DNA from: a virus
Virus record (IMG/VR): IMGVR_UViG_3300009076_000053
Span: 1-22,956 of that record
DNA: 22,956 bases
Strand: one strand, 5' to 3'
Each line of letters starts with the position of its first letter. Position 1 is the stretch's first letter. Positions 1 through 6,710 of the stretch are shown here, one piece after another. The position numbers were made by a program, and so were the translations under genes. The notes below the pieces were generated by a model that worked only from the letters and a program-made list of their open reading frames with translations, was not told where the DNA came from and searched no databases.

Positions 1-13
1 CGGTAATCTTCAT
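1..13 (-). CDS. Start of a truncated gene at the window edge
   Basis: An ATG at 13-11 opens a frame (M-K-I-T) that runs off the left edge. It lies 8 bases past the stop of the preceding gene, the usual spacing here, and a GGGTGATGAG stretch about 10 bases upstream could act as a ribosome site. Only four codons are visible, so no product can be named; it is inferred mainly from the dense packing of the operon. Confidence 0.3.
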
Positions 14-21
14 TTATTGTA

Positions 22-240
22 CTACTCATCACCCCACCCCGAATCCCATTCACCGAATATTTCTGGTGCTTGTTCCGATGCTTTCAGCATATAGTACTCG
101 CCTGGATAATGTTTAATACATCGATACGCTTCTTTGCGCACAGCCGATGGTACTCTTGGCGTTTTCTTAGGATCCATTAGATCCATTAGGAACTGTCGTG
201 TATTGTTCACCGCCCATCGGCGTTCATTTGGCATTGTCAT
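22..240 (-). CDS. Small conserved protein, BPSL0761-like
   Basis: A 72-residue protein. The pattern (MPNER near the start, then a run resembling TRQFLMDLMDPKKTPRVP, then KHYP, ending in APEIFG) resembles the small BPSL0761-type proteins of proteobacteria and phages, whose function is unknown. No membrane segment, metal site or catalytic motif is visible. The ATG at 240 sits about 10 bases after an AAGGAG; a second ATG two codons later is possible. It overlaps the end of the upstream gene by 17 bases, so translation is probably coupled. The coding assignment is firm; the family name is from recall only. Confidence 0.75.
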   Translation of the reverse strand: MTMPNERRWAVNNTRQFLMDLMDPKKTPRVPSAVRKEAYRCIKHYPGEYYMLKASEQAPEIFGEWDSGWGDE

Positions 241-430
241 TGGGAGTATTCTCCTTCTTAGCCTTTATTATACCAGTATCTTCGTCCATCACTATGACTT
301 CAGATGATATCAGCGTTGCTAGTAGAGCAGCGATGCCTGATTCCTCCCCCTGCTCAAACCCATACCTGTATGAAAAGTATGTGTTAGCTACAACAAACCC
401 CAACACTATAATAGTCCATTCTAATGACAT
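224..430 (-). CDS. Small single-pass membrane protein
   Basis: A 68-residue protein with one hydrophobic segment at about residues 4-20 (WTIIVLGFVVANTYF), followed by a short charged part and a second mildly hydrophobic stretch (GIAALLATLISSEVIVMDED) that is probably not a membrane span. The tail is rich in K, N and D. The ATG at 430 follows AAGGATAACAG. It lies 4 bases after the Rossmann-type gene and overlaps the next gene. I do not recognise a family; a small inner-membrane host-takeover protein is a guess. Confidence 0.65.
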   Translation of the reverse strand: MSLEWTIIVLGFVVANTYFSYRYGFEQGEESGIAALLATLISSEVIVMDEDTGIIKAKKENTPNDNAK

Positions 431-434
431 TCTG

Positions 435-1025
435 TTATCCTTTGTCTAGCTTACTGGTGAATTTGCTTAACCGCATACCTTTAACATTGTCAGCTTGGAT
501 CTGATGATTCTTGCCATCGTCAGGGATGACCATTATGATTGTTACGTCAGGGTGTTGTCGAGCAAACCACTCAAAGTATCGTATGCGCCAGTATGAATCA
601 GCCTCTTGGGCAGCTGTCTCGGGTCCATAGTTCTTTGTACCCTTGTAGACATTACCAACTGATTCCTTGCCCTCGAGTATGAAGTCAAACCCTAGACAAT
701 ACAGTACATTATGACCAAGCTTGATAGCCTCAGACATAGCATTCATACCAGCATTAGATCTGCGGCGGGGGACGCTATACTCAGCAGACTCCCACCTCTC
801 ATCTTCAGGCGGGAATATGATAGTGGTGTTGGGTAGCAGTGACCTATGGCTTTCTATCTCTTTGATCATACCCTCATCGATGGCTACGAGGTAATCAAGT
901 ACCCCGAAGTCACGATAGAGTGCGTTACATCCGAATGTAGTAGCATTTAAAGCCAGAGTGAAGAGATCAATAGGTTCACGGCTTGGTCCATTACCTATTA
1001 TGGCTGCTGCTTTGAGTTGATTCAT
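435..1025 (-). CDS. Rossmann-type GNGPS protein, DUF115/GT42-like
   Basis: A 196-residue protein that opens with AAAIIGNGPSREPIDL, then TTFGCNALYRDFG and YLVAIDEGMIKEI. A glycine-rich GNGPS loop followed by a CN(A/Q)-type second strand is the N-terminal hallmark of the DUF115/MptE-like fold and of GT42 sialyltransferases. Proteins of this kind are common in marine T4-like phages without an assigned activity. A second motif lies near LGHNVLYCLGFDF at about residues 103-115. In bacteria, DUF115 (Maf-type) proteins act in nonulosonate glycosylation, which fits the sugar genes elsewhere in the window, but that link is inference. The ATG at 1025 follows GGGAAG, and its first 35 bases overlap the upstream small gene in another frame. 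Confidence 0.6.
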   Translation of the reverse strand: MNQLKAAAIIGNGPSREPIDLFTLALNATTFGCNALYRDFGVLDYLVAIDEGMIKEIESHRSLLPNTTIIFPPEDERWESAEYSVPRRRSNAGMNAMSEAIKLGHNVLYCLGFDFILEGKESVGNVYKGTKNYGPETAAQEADSYWRIRYFEWFARQHPDVTIIMVIPDDGKNHQIQADNVKGMRLSKFTSKLDKG

Positions 1026-1167
1026 AATCTATTTCTTCCCACTGCATATTAGCGGTGGCTCCTTCAAGTTTTATCTTAGCATTATGCCGAGCTTCAGTTT
1101 TGAGTTTCTTAACCCTTAGATTATCTTCAGTGTATTGCTTGAAGCGTTTCTTAATCTTATTGGCCAT
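991..1167 (-). CDS. Small basic protein, unknown
   Basis: A 58-codon frame starting ATG-GCC-AAT-AAG at 1167. The protein begins MANKIKKRFKQYTEDN and is rich in K and R in its first 35 residues (KRFKQ, RVKKLKTEARHNAKIKLEG), then has ATANMQWEEIDYES. An AAGG lies about 10 bases before the ATG. It fills what would otherwise be a 160-base gap and overlaps the next gene by 35 bases in a different frame. The family is not recognised; its basic, helical look would suit nucleic-acid or protein binding, but nothing more can be said. Confidence 0.6.
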   Translation of the reverse strand: MANKIKKRFKQYTEDNLRVKKLKTEARHNAKIKLEGATANMQWEEIDYESTQSSSHNR

Positions 1168-1185
1168 AGTGATGCTACCTTCTTC

Positions 1186-1623
1186 TTAGTTCCAGTCTTT
1201 TGCTAGGTTGGGAAACGCTTCTGCTACTAGGTTTTTGGTCAGACCTTTGTATAGTAGTTTGCGGTTCTTCATGCCGAGGATAACCTTTGCGTCATCAGGA
1301 TCTACAACTTCTAGCATTTGGATGAACAGGCTCTCGCGCTTGGCGGGACTCAGGTTCTTCTGCGTATCAGTTGGACCATCAACGAATAGGTACATCTTCC
1401 GCAATTCAGATATGAGTCGAGCCTCTTGATCAGCTGACTTAGGGAGTGGTCTGTATGGGGGATCGGAGTCAGGGAGCAGCCATTTGACATTGGGGTCATA
1501 GGTGTATCCTAGGACTTGCTTCATCCCCGCACTACTGTACTTATGCAGGATGGCTATCTTGTCTTTCTTGATCGGAGCATCCGATACTTTTTGGAAGACT
1601 TCATGAAAAGTATTATGTCGCAT
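1186..1623 (-). CDS. Conserved phage protein, DUF6433-like
   Basis: A 145-residue protein. The order of blocks (HEVFQKVSDAP; KIAILHKYSS; YDPNVKWLLPDSDPPY; LRKMYLFVDG; KRESLFIQMLEVVDPDDAKVIL; YKGLTKNLVAEAFPNL) matches a family widely shared by T4-like and marine myoviruses that I know as DUF6433; its biochemical role is unknown. A longer frame exists through a GTG at 1635, but the ATG at 1623 is preceded by GAGG at six bases and begins with the family's usual short N-terminus, so it is preferred. It overlaps the upstream gene by 11 bases. Confidence 0.7.
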   Translation of the reverse strand: MRHNTFHEVFQKVSDAPIKKDKIAILHKYSSAGMKQVLGYTYDPNVKWLLPDSDPPYRPLPKSADQEARLISELRKMYLFVDGPTDTQKNLSPAKRESLFIQMLEVVDPDDAKVILGMKNRKLLYKGLTKNLVAEAFPNLAKDWN

Positions 1624-1864
1624 TTGTTTCCTCACGTAGATGTGTTATTACATCAGATTCAGTTACTATTACTACACGCGCACCGCACGATAGTATGGGT
1701 TTATCAGTTTCAGAGTACATAACCCTACTTGGGCCAAGTATCTCCACGTCATGACAATATTTATTCGTTTTGCCTGACTTGACTGTGATGACCGGATCAT
1801 CCTTCCCATGCTTCAAATTAGCACGGATCTTATGTTGATTCACATGAATATACGTCTTAGCCAT
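1613..1864 (-). CDS. Small conserved phage protein (NQHKIRAN type)
   Basis: An 83-residue protein beginning MAKTYIHVNQHKIRANLKHG, with DPVITVKSGKTNKYCHDVEILGPS and CGARVVI later. Proteins with this arrangement occur in many T4-like phages of marine bacteria without a known function. Two Cys residues (in KYCHD and LSCGA) are far apart and show no metal-site pattern. The ATG overlaps the TAA of the upstream gene as TAATG, so translational coupling is expected. No membrane segment is visible. Confidence 0.7.
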   Translation of the reverse strand: MAKTYIHVNQHKIRANLKHGKDDPVITVKSGKTNKYCHDVEILGPSRVMYSETDKPILSCGARVVIVTESDVITHLREETNAT

Positions 1865-1992
1865 TATGACACCTTCTCAACAATAACCATATCATATCCG
1901 CCAACTGTAGTGAACTCTTCCATAGCATTCATCGCTTCTTCCAAACTATCGTATGTGCCTAACCGCCTATCACCACTTGATATATAATACAT
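1864..1992 (-). CDS. Very small protein downstream of RNase H
   Basis: A 42-residue frame, MYYISSGDRRLGTYDSLEEA and so on, ending VIVEKVS. Its ATG overlaps the TGA of the RNase H gene (TGATG) and its TAA overlaps the ATG of the next gene (TAATG), so it exactly bridges two genes and is very probably translated by coupling. The sequence resembles a small beta-alpha-beta unit, but the family is not recognised. Confidence 0.6.
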   Translation of the reverse strand: MYYISSGDRRLGTYDSLEEAMNAMEEFTTVGGYDMVIVEKVS

Positions 1993-2855
1993 CAGAAATC
2001 TCCGATATATTCGATAAGATTCTTTAGCTTGAACTTGATGAAGTAGTTGAGCAGACCACGCTTGGCTGGCTTCTCATAGTTATCAAACTTCTCATTGATT
2101 TGATCACTAATCTCTTGAGGCACCATATCAAGGTCAACCAGTTGCTCATTCCTACGATAGTTCCGTAGCATATCGCCAGTACAGAACTGCTCTGGCTCTT
2201 GATCAACCCATACGTCTATCTTCTTAGTTGCCAGAGGCTTTTGGCGCTCGCTTGTCATGATACAACTATCAGATGATAGGAAGTTAGGAATACCATCACC
2301 TCGGTCGCCGCGCATAATATGCTCACGTAGGAAACGCCTCGGATCCTTGATGGTGATATTCTTCTTAGTGATGGGGCTGAACTGGTCGACATTACTGTAT
2401 TTCTGTAACTGACCAAAGTCCTTATCACCTGACAGTATCAGGATACGCTCAGAGGTTTCGTTATTCAGCCATACACCGTGACGAGTAGCGAGTACACCAA
2501 TGACATCATCAGCCTCAGCGTGCTCAACCTGTATCACGCGATATGGGAAGAACTCCTTCAGCTCCTCACGTATCTTGTTCAAGGAATTGAATACCTTACT
2601 CCAATCGACAGATGAATTCTCACGATCCTTCTTACGATGGGCTTTATAGTATGGGAATACATCTTTGCGCCAGTAGTTGCGGTCATCGCAGCAGATAATC
2701 ATCTCACCATACTGCGCGCTGAACTTGGTCTTATAGCTGCGGAGGCTGTTAAGCACCATATGCCTAACCAGCTCTTCATTAAATTCTTGACCACTCATGG
2801 CGATATGCTTCATCATGTTAGCGATCATTACTTGGTTTAGATCTAGGAGTATCAT
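1992..2855 (-). CDS. rnh: RNase H / FEN-like 5'-3' exonuclease
   Basis: A 287-residue protein of the T4 RNase H family (T4 Rnh is about 305 residues). These FEN/PIN-type nucleases remove RNA primers and adjoining DNA from lagging-strand fragments. Acidic residues typical of the two-metal site are visible: D5 (LLDLNQ), D57-D58 (ICCDDRN), E114-D116-D117 (EADDVIG), D144-D146 (LSGDKDFGQL) and D184-D187 (RGDRGDGIP). The helical-arch basic stretch YYKAHRKK lies at about 69-76. A strong sigma70-type promoter ends 32 bases upstream of the ATG, so it probably heads its own transcript. Together with the gp61-like primase it shows that the phage carries its own replication machinery. Confidence 0.9.
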   Translation of the reverse strand: MILLDLNQVMIANMMKHIAMSGQEFNEELVRHMVLNSLRSYKTKFSAQYGEMIICCDDRNYWRKDVFPYYKAHRKKDRENSSVDWSKVFNSLNKIREELKEFFPYRVIQVEHAEADDVIGVLATRHGVWLNNETSERILILSGDKDFGQLQKYSNVDQFSPITKKNITIKDPRRFLREHIMRGDRGDGIPNFLSSDSCIMTSERQKPLATKKIDVWVDQEPEQFCTGDMLRNYRRNEQLVDLDMVPQEISDQINEKFDNYEKPAKRGLLNYFIKFKLKNLIEYIGDF

Positions 2856-2886
2856 CTTTATTTACTCATTAATTGGTTGTTATACT

Positions 2887-2915
2887 ATTATAGCATACCT
2901 TTTAACAAATGTCAA
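2887..2915 (-). promoter_or_regulatory. Perfect sigma70-type promoter for RNase H
   Basis: On the minus strand, TTGACA (2915-2910), 17 bases, then TATAAT (2892-2887), with TG one base before the -10 (extended -10). Both hexamers match consensus. Transcription should start near 2880, giving a leader of about 25 bases to the RNase H ATG. The promoter fills the 61-base gap between two genes. T4-like early promoters are strong host-sigma70 promoters of this type. Confidence 0.9.
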
Positions 2916-2916
2916 C

Positions 2917-3297
2917 TTATTCTTCTTCAGGATCCTGCGCTTCCATATCTTCTTTATCGAGTAGCCAATTGCCATATACCTCATCGGTTTCCTCATTATA
3001 CTGGACTTCTATCAGGCTATCGACCACATCTTGTAAGAAGTGATTATGACCACGCGCTCGCATTATAAGTGACCGCAATCCCTCGGTGGCAAAGATGAAG
3101 TCCCGAGAAAACTCAGCACTCTCATCCGCTAGATCAAAATCCATCAACTCATCTAGCAATTGATTAATATAACCCTGTACCACCTCTTCAGTCGCATCGA
3201 CCTCATACTGACGATCTTCCCGAACAGCTTCGGCGGCCACCTCGACCACGCCGTGTTTCTTTGCTTTCGCCTTACTAAAATCAATAACTTTACTCAA
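2917..3297 (-). CDS. Conserved acidic phage protein, unknown role
   Basis: A 126-residue protein if translation starts at the TTG at 3297, which has GGAG six bases upstream and gives MSKVIDFSKAKAKKHG, a beginning typical of small phage proteins. An in-frame ATG at 3315 would add six residues (MIWRIS) but lacks a clear ribosome site. The middle is acidic (LLDELMDFDLADESAEF) and is followed by GLRSLIMRARGHNHFLQDVVD; the end is strongly acidic (QDPEEE). It sits between a conserved phage gene and RNase H. No catalytic motif is recognised. Confidence 0.7.
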   Translation of the reverse strand: MSKVIDFSKAKAKKHGVVEVAAEAVREDRQYEVDATEEVVQGYINQLLDELMDFDLADESAEFSRDFIFATEGLRSLIMRARGHNHFLQDVVDSLIEVQYNEETDEVYGNWLLDKEDMEAQDPEEE

Positions 3298-3895
3298 AGA
3301 AATTCTCCAGATCATTAGATTGAGTTCTTACTTGCGTCATTGCCTCAGGGGTATCCTCGGGAACATATGTCTCAGCGTTCCATCCAGCTGGCTTACCGCC
3401 TCGTTCCTCAGAATAGCCATAGATATATCCGAGGTCAAGATAGTACACGCCATAAGTGCGCTTTGGTGTCCCGTCAGGCTCATATGCCATAGTAGTACAG
3501 ACACGGTTCATACGGTGCTCACGAAACTCACCATAAAACATATCAGTCCACGTACTGCTCTCAAGATAATTCTGCATAGATCGAGCATAAGACTCAGCAT
3601 TAACACGCTTCGCAGTCGCACCCTTGACGCCGGCACGCTCGTTCTTACGATGCTCAGCCGCGAGTTCACGCTGAGTTTTGATCCACGCCTTAACACGTTC
3701 CATACGTAGAGGATGTTCATCGTCTAACTCAAGCACGGCAGGGTGGATATTCTTATACTGAGGGGGATTTTCCTTTAACCGCTTCTCGCGAGCCTTAGCC
3801 AACCGCTCGATAGCAGCAGCCTTTTGCTCAGGACTCATTGCTTTACGAGGTTTACGAATCTTCTTACGGACATGCTTCTCTGGTTCTTTAGCCAT
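3290..3895 (-). CDS. Conserved T4-like phage protein, basic N-terminus
   Basis: A 201-residue protein. The first 45 residues are highly basic and helical (KHVRKKIRKPRKAMSPEQKA, ERLAKAREKRLKENPP). Then come QYKNIHP, a VKAWIKTQREL segment, RAGVKGATAKRV, and a C-terminal part with TWTDMFYGEFREHR and PDGTPKRTYGVYYLD. This layout is familiar from hypothetical proteins of marine T4-like phages; no function is known to me. The basic front part could bind nucleic acid (inference). It starts 1 base after the upstream gene's stop and overlaps the next gene by 8 bases. Confidence 0.75.
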   Translation of the reverse strand: MAKEPEKHVRKKIRKPRKAMSPEQKAAAIERLAKAREKRLKENPPQYKNIHPAVLELDDEHPLRMERVKAWIKTQRELAAEHRKNERAGVKGATAKRVNAESYARSMQNYLESSTWTDMFYGEFREHRMNRVCTTMAYEPDGTPKRTYGVYYLDLGYIYGYSEERGGKPAGWNAETYVPEDTPEAMTQVRTQSNDLENFFE

Positions 3896-3896
3896 C

Positions 3897-4127
3897 TTAT
3901 TTCACCCAAACTTTACGATACATAGAAGGAAGGTTATCACAACTGTACATTTCAATAGCGTCATCTTCGGTATAATTAAGAACTCTTACGCACTCACCGG
4001 TAGAATTGCTATAATGGACGTCAGGTTGGTCAAGAACCTTTACGATTGAGTTCATCACGAACGATATAAACACCGCAGCGAGTAATCCACACGCCACGGC
4101 CACTGCTTTTTCTTTATTACTTATCAT
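3897..4127 (-). CDS. Small membrane-anchored protein, periplasmic Cys pair
   Basis: A 76-residue protein with an N-terminal hydrophobic segment at about residues 8-26 (AVACGLLAAVFISFVMNSI), then an outside part with VHYSNSTGECVRVLNY and MYSCDNLPSMYRKVWVK. The pattern of a membrane anchor followed by CV-V and YSC-NLP-Y-VWV recurs in T4-like marine phages. The two cysteines could form a disulfide if the C-terminal part is periplasmic (inference). The function is unknown. One base separates it from the upstream gene. Confidence 0.65.
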   Translation of the reverse strand: MISNKEKAVAVACGLLAAVFISFVMNSIVKVLDQPDVHYSNSTGECVRVLNYTEDDAIEMYSCDNLPSMYRKVWVK

Positions 4128-4128
4128 A

Positions 4129-4491
4129 TTACGCTACCTGCGCGAAGCAATTAATAGTTGGCTCACGGATCTCCGTAAACCCTACACGATCAACCATATA
4201 AGTAGTTACAACCGTATCAACCTCAAGTTCAAGGATATCGCCGACCGACATAGACTTACACATCTTTTCGATATACTCGATCTTCTCGAGGTCAGAGTCA
4301 TTCCAACGATTCAATATCATAAATGCTTCATCAAGTGAGTCAGTGTTAAGTGACGCTTTGTACTCAAACAGTTCAGCATGCTTTTCTTCATCGTAAGAAG
4401 CAGCGCCAAACACTGTTAATTCACGGTACATTTCCAGCTCAGCAGGAGAATAGTCACGGGGCAAATCATATTGGAAAACTCGAACAGTCAT
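4129..4491 (-). CDS. Conserved phage protein, first gene after a promoter
   Basis: A 120-residue protein beginning MTVRVFQYDLPRDYSP, with SLNTDSLDEAFMILNRWND in the middle and SVGDILELEVD and TYMVDRVGFTEI near the end. The order FQYDLP, then LDEAF..NRW, then SVGD, then VDRVGF recalls a small hypothetical family of marine T4-like phages with a YodL-like look; the activity is unknown. The frame extends to a TTG at 4509, but the ATG at 4491 has GAAAGAGAG about nine bases upstream and is preferred. A sigma70-type promoter lies 34 bases before this ATG. Confidence 0.7.
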   Translation of the reverse strand: MTVRVFQYDLPRDYSPAELEMYRELTVFGAASYDEEKHAELFEYKASLNTDSLDEAFMILNRWNDSDLEKIEYIEKMCKSMSVGDILELEVDTVVTTYMVDRVGFTEIREPTINCFAQVA

Positions 4492-4524
4492 AATACATCT
4501 CTCTTTCAATTAATCAATACGGGT

Positions 4525-4553
4525 ATTATGGACCATTGCAGACTTTTTGTCAA
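4525..4553 (-). promoter_or_regulatory. Sigma70-type promoter, TTGACA-17-CATAAT
   Basis: On the minus strand, TTGACA (4553-4548), a 17-base spacer, then CATAAT (4530-4525). The -35 is perfect and the -10 has one mismatch. The start should fall near 4518, giving a leader of about 27 bases to the ATG at 4491. It lies in the 108-base gap after the GT4 gene and would drive the 4491-2917 gene group. Confidence 0.85.
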
Positions 4554-4583
4554 GAACTATTTTAACTATTTTTATAGTATTTC

Positions 4584-4599
4584 GTTATATGCATATAAC
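4584..4599 (-). other. Perfect 16-base palindrome after the GT4 gene
   Basis: GTTATATGCATATAAC reads the same on both strands and begins directly after the TAA of the glycosyltransferase gene. It could form an 8-bp cruciform or mRNA hairpin, or be a dimeric repressor site 31 bases upstream of the next promoter. There is no U-run after it in the direction of transcription, so it is not a standard terminator. A weaker inverted repeat, ACTAT-TTTT-ATAGT, lies at 4565-4578. Confidence 0.45.
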
Positions 4600-5574
4600 T
4601 TATTGTAATATAGCACTGAACAGCGATGCCCACTCCTGCTTCTTCACTTCCCAACTATGATGCGTATCAATGTGACGTTTGGCTGTTGATAACTTAGCTT
4701 CAGTGTTTTTACTACGGATATTCTCGATGGCTTGATTCAGCACGTTGACAAAGATATTCGCATGTACCTGACGATCCTCGGCAAACTGATACTCTCGGGC
4801 ATATCCAGCTGTGGTCTCGAATAATGCCGCATGGTTGGGGCATACTACCTCGCATTGAGCACTCATCGCCTCAAGTACAGCGATACATGAGGTTTCTGGC
4901 CAGATGTTAGGATAACCAAAGATATGCGCCTTCTTCAACGCTTCTCTGACCACATCATTAGGTTGATACCCATGATATGTCATTTGGGGGTGGGCTTTGA
5001 TCTGATCAAACAGAGGTTGGTATTGCTTATCGCGCTCTTCCCATCCATATATCGAGAATGACGAGTATACGTCAAGGTGAATGTTATCATTCGTCTCAGC
5101 CAGCTTCTCAAAGCAAGGGACGAGTAACTCTAATCCACGGTGCGGAGTTGTGTGATAGATGATGTTGATTTTATCAGTGGGCTTCGCCTCATCAAGCATA
5201 ATTGGGTCGATGGCGTTCTTCATTACCAGCGAACTTTGATACGGCACCCCCAATGCTAGATTATAAGTCTGCATCTGTTGGTTGCTGACGAATATCAGCT
5301 TGTCGAACCGATTCCTGCTGTCGACATCCTTTAGGTGGGAAACTTCGGGGTCATTGAATAGGTCGTGTAGCACTAATAGGTTGCGCTTACTCGTATCAAC
5401 ATTACGAACTCGTGAATGTATCACGTTAATCTTGTCTTCAATACCCATTTCAGTGATCAATCCCTTGATCCTGTCAGCCATCATCTCGGTGCCACCTTTA
5501 GCGCCGGTATAAGTCCCATCATCAGTTGGACCAAGAGCCTCAACTTCAGTGTCATCAATAATAGTCAGGCTCAT
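4600..5574 (-). CDS. GT4-family glycosyltransferase (GT-B fold)
   Basis: A 324-residue protein. The C-terminal half is a Glycos_transf_1 (GT4) domain: KNAIDP at 119-124, the HRGLELL phosphate/nucleotide loop at 145-151, and an EX7E pair with E227 (WPETSC) and E235 (VLEAMSA). The N-terminal half has GAKGGTEMMADRI at 24-36, as in other GT4 enzymes where a GGxE loop leads the first domain, and VLHDLFND at 68-75. Such enzymes are usually retaining and move a sugar from a nucleotide-sugar donor; donor and acceptor cannot be told here. It is translationally coupled (TAATG) to the small gene upstream and is the last member of the glycan-related set. Confidence 0.88.
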   Translation of the reverse strand: MSLTIIDDTEVEALGPTDDGTYTGAKGGTEMMADRIKGLITEMGIEDKINVIHSRVRNVDTSKRNLLVLHDLFNDPEVSHLKDVDSRNRFDKLIFVSNQQMQTYNLALGVPYQSSLVMKNAIDPIMLDEAKPTDKINIIYHTTPHRGLELLVPCFEKLAETNDNIHLDVYSSFSIYGWEERDKQYQPLFDQIKAHPQMTYHGYQPNDVVREALKKAHIFGYPNIWPETSCIAVLEAMSAQCEVVCPNHAALFETTAGYAREYQFAEDRQVHANIFVNVLNQAIENIRSKNTEAKLSTAKRHIDTHHSWEVKKQEWASLFSAILQ

Positions 5575-5753
5575 TACTTCGCGACCTCGATTTTCTTACT
5601 CTGTAGGTAATTTCTGATCTTACCTTTCAGCTTGGCAGGAGTGTTTCTATTTTCTAGCGCGTCTTGCAATTCAGAGACTGGGGTTGTGTGCATATATGAG
5701 TGCTGCATACGCCCATTCTTCTTTCTCGAGCTTTGCTTAAACTTAATTGGCAT
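5574..5753 (-). CDS. Small basic conserved phage protein (MPIKFK type)
   Basis: A 59-residue protein starting MPIKFKQSSRKKNG, then HSYMHTTPVSELQDALENRN and KLKGKIRNYLQSKK. The same arrangement (MPI-FK, a basic run, HYY or HSY with a T at the domain entry, and a basic end) is typical of a small protein found across T4-like phages; its role is unknown. The ATG at 5753 has a strong GGAGG at six bases, so the longer frame to 5789 is not the start. It overlaps the upstream membrane-protein gene by 11 bases and its TAA overlaps the GT4 ATG. Confidence 0.75.
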   Translation of the reverse strand: MPIKFKQSSRKKNGRMQHSYMHTTPVSELQDALENRNTPAKLKGKIRNYLQSKKIEVAK

Positions 5754-5925
5754 TTGCGACCTCCTTCCTGCTATCAATCCACATATCAACTTCCAATGCG
5801 ATTAGGGTCGCGCTCACGATTAGCTGGACTGGGTCAAACAGAACGAACCCAGTTACTAGACCAACTAAACCAATTGTCATACCAGTACCGATGGCGGCAC
5901 GTGATTTCATAAACTTACTTAACAT
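5743..5925 (-). CDS. Small two-segment membrane protein
   Basis: A 60-residue protein with two hydrophobic stretches, about 11-28 (IGTGMTIGLVGLVTGFVL) and 33-46 (VQLIVSATLIALEV), then a short charged end (DMWIDSRKEVANAN). The basic start (MLSKFMKSR) suggests an inner-membrane hairpin. A good GAGGT lies five bases before the ATG. This size and topology would also fit a small holin-like protein, but it is far from the lysis genes and sits among nucleotide and sugar genes, so no function is assigned. Confidence 0.65.
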   Translation of the reverse strand: MLSKFMKSRAAIGTGMTIGLVGLVTGFVLFDPVQLIVSATLIALEVDMWIDSRKEVANAN

Positions 5926-5928
5926 ATT

Positions 5929-6168
5929 CTACCTCTTTTTAATGTAAATGTCAATGTTTTCTTTCAATTCTTTAGTCGTTACAGACTCAACTTTCTTCCC
6001 CTTGTATATAGTCCATATGCCCTCATGGGCTGACTGTAATGCAAACTTTACATTGGGGTATGTCAGGAACATCCCATCAAACTCCTTTGCTTTCAGTTTG
6101 CGTTCTTCAAGTATTATCATTCTCAGGTCAGACAGGCAGTGAGGTGATCTCTTTAGTTTCTTATCCAT
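5929..6168 (-). CDS. Small protein, unknown
   Basis: A 79-residue protein, MDKKLKRSPHCLSDLRMIIL and so on, with EFDGMFLTYPNVKFALQSAHEG, WTIYKGKKVESV and a basic end (IDIYIKKR). The frame continues to a GTG at 6177, but the ATG at 6168 overlaps the TAA of the upstream gene (TAATG), the common junction in this genome, and is preferred. No membrane segment or known motif was found. Confidence 0.65.
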   Translation of the reverse strand: MDKKLKRSPHCLSDLRMIILEERKLKAKEFDGMFLTYPNVKFALQSAHEGIWTIYKGKKVESVTTKELKENIDIYIKKR

Positions 6169-6710
6169 TAGTCCCACAACCCCTCATAATATTTGCCAAA
6201 TAGAAGGAACCCATTTGAGATCCTGTTTTGGTATGCATTTAACCCTTCCATATCAATCTTGGCGGTATGATTGGGTCCACGTGTCATCTCAAAGAGGCTA
6301 CCGTCTTCGTTGGGTATCCACTCAAAGTCTGTCTTTCCAGAATGAAACTGGTCTTCCCAATCGTCAGTCTTACTCTCAAAGGCAAAGATCATTTCACCTA
6401 TTACCCAGCTCCAACGCTTGTGGTAGTTATCATCAATGGTACCATCCTTTGTGTATTGGAGCAGCTGGTCAGAACTTGGTCGCAATTCGGAGGGCACATC
6501 TTCTGGGTACACATAAGGACTGCCGTGCTTAGTTTCCCGCAGTTGCTTTAACATCGGAACAATAATGTGAGCAAGTGTATGATCCATGCTCCAAGTATCC
6601 CAAGGATCAATGCGAACTTTGACCTTGTTCTCATTCTTCCAGCCGAGCTTCTCAAAGAGCCAATTATGATACCAACGGTGCGTCGGATACTTACCAATTT
6701 TAACTTTCAA
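6168..6710 (-). CDS. Conserved T4-like phage protein (DPWDTWSMDHTLA type)
   Basis: A 180-residue protein. The start codon is TTG at 6710, with GAGGACAG about eight bases upstream; no ATG alternative gives the conserved front (MKVKIGKYP). The central block VRIDPWDTWSMDHTLAHIIV followed by MLKQLRETKHGSP and VPSEL is strongly reminiscent of a hypothetical protein common in marine T4-like phages. A tryptophan-rich part follows (KRWSWVIGEMIFAFESKTDDWE). The function is unknown. It overlaps the sugar-epimerase gene by 11 bases. Confidence 0.75.
   Translation of the reverse strand: MKVKIGKYPTHRWYHNWLFEKLGWKNENKVKVRIDPWDTWSMDHTLAHIIVPMLKQLRETKHGSPYVYPEDVPSELRPSSDQLLQYTKDGTIDDNYHKRWSWVIGEMIFAFESKTDDWEDQFHSGKTDFEWIPNEDGSLFEMTRGPNHTAKIDMEGLNAYQNRISNGFLLFGKYYEGLWD

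Noticed and set aside
3320-3709. Plus-strand open frame of 129 codons
   Set aside because: It is antisense to the conserved basic-N-terminus protein, and composition and lack of motifs fit a shadow frame.
5926-5954. TTGACA-17-TAGAAT before the 5925 start
   Set aside because: The -10 would sit one base before the ATG and inside its ribosome site, and the -35 lies in the coding end of the previous gene; a chance match is more likely.
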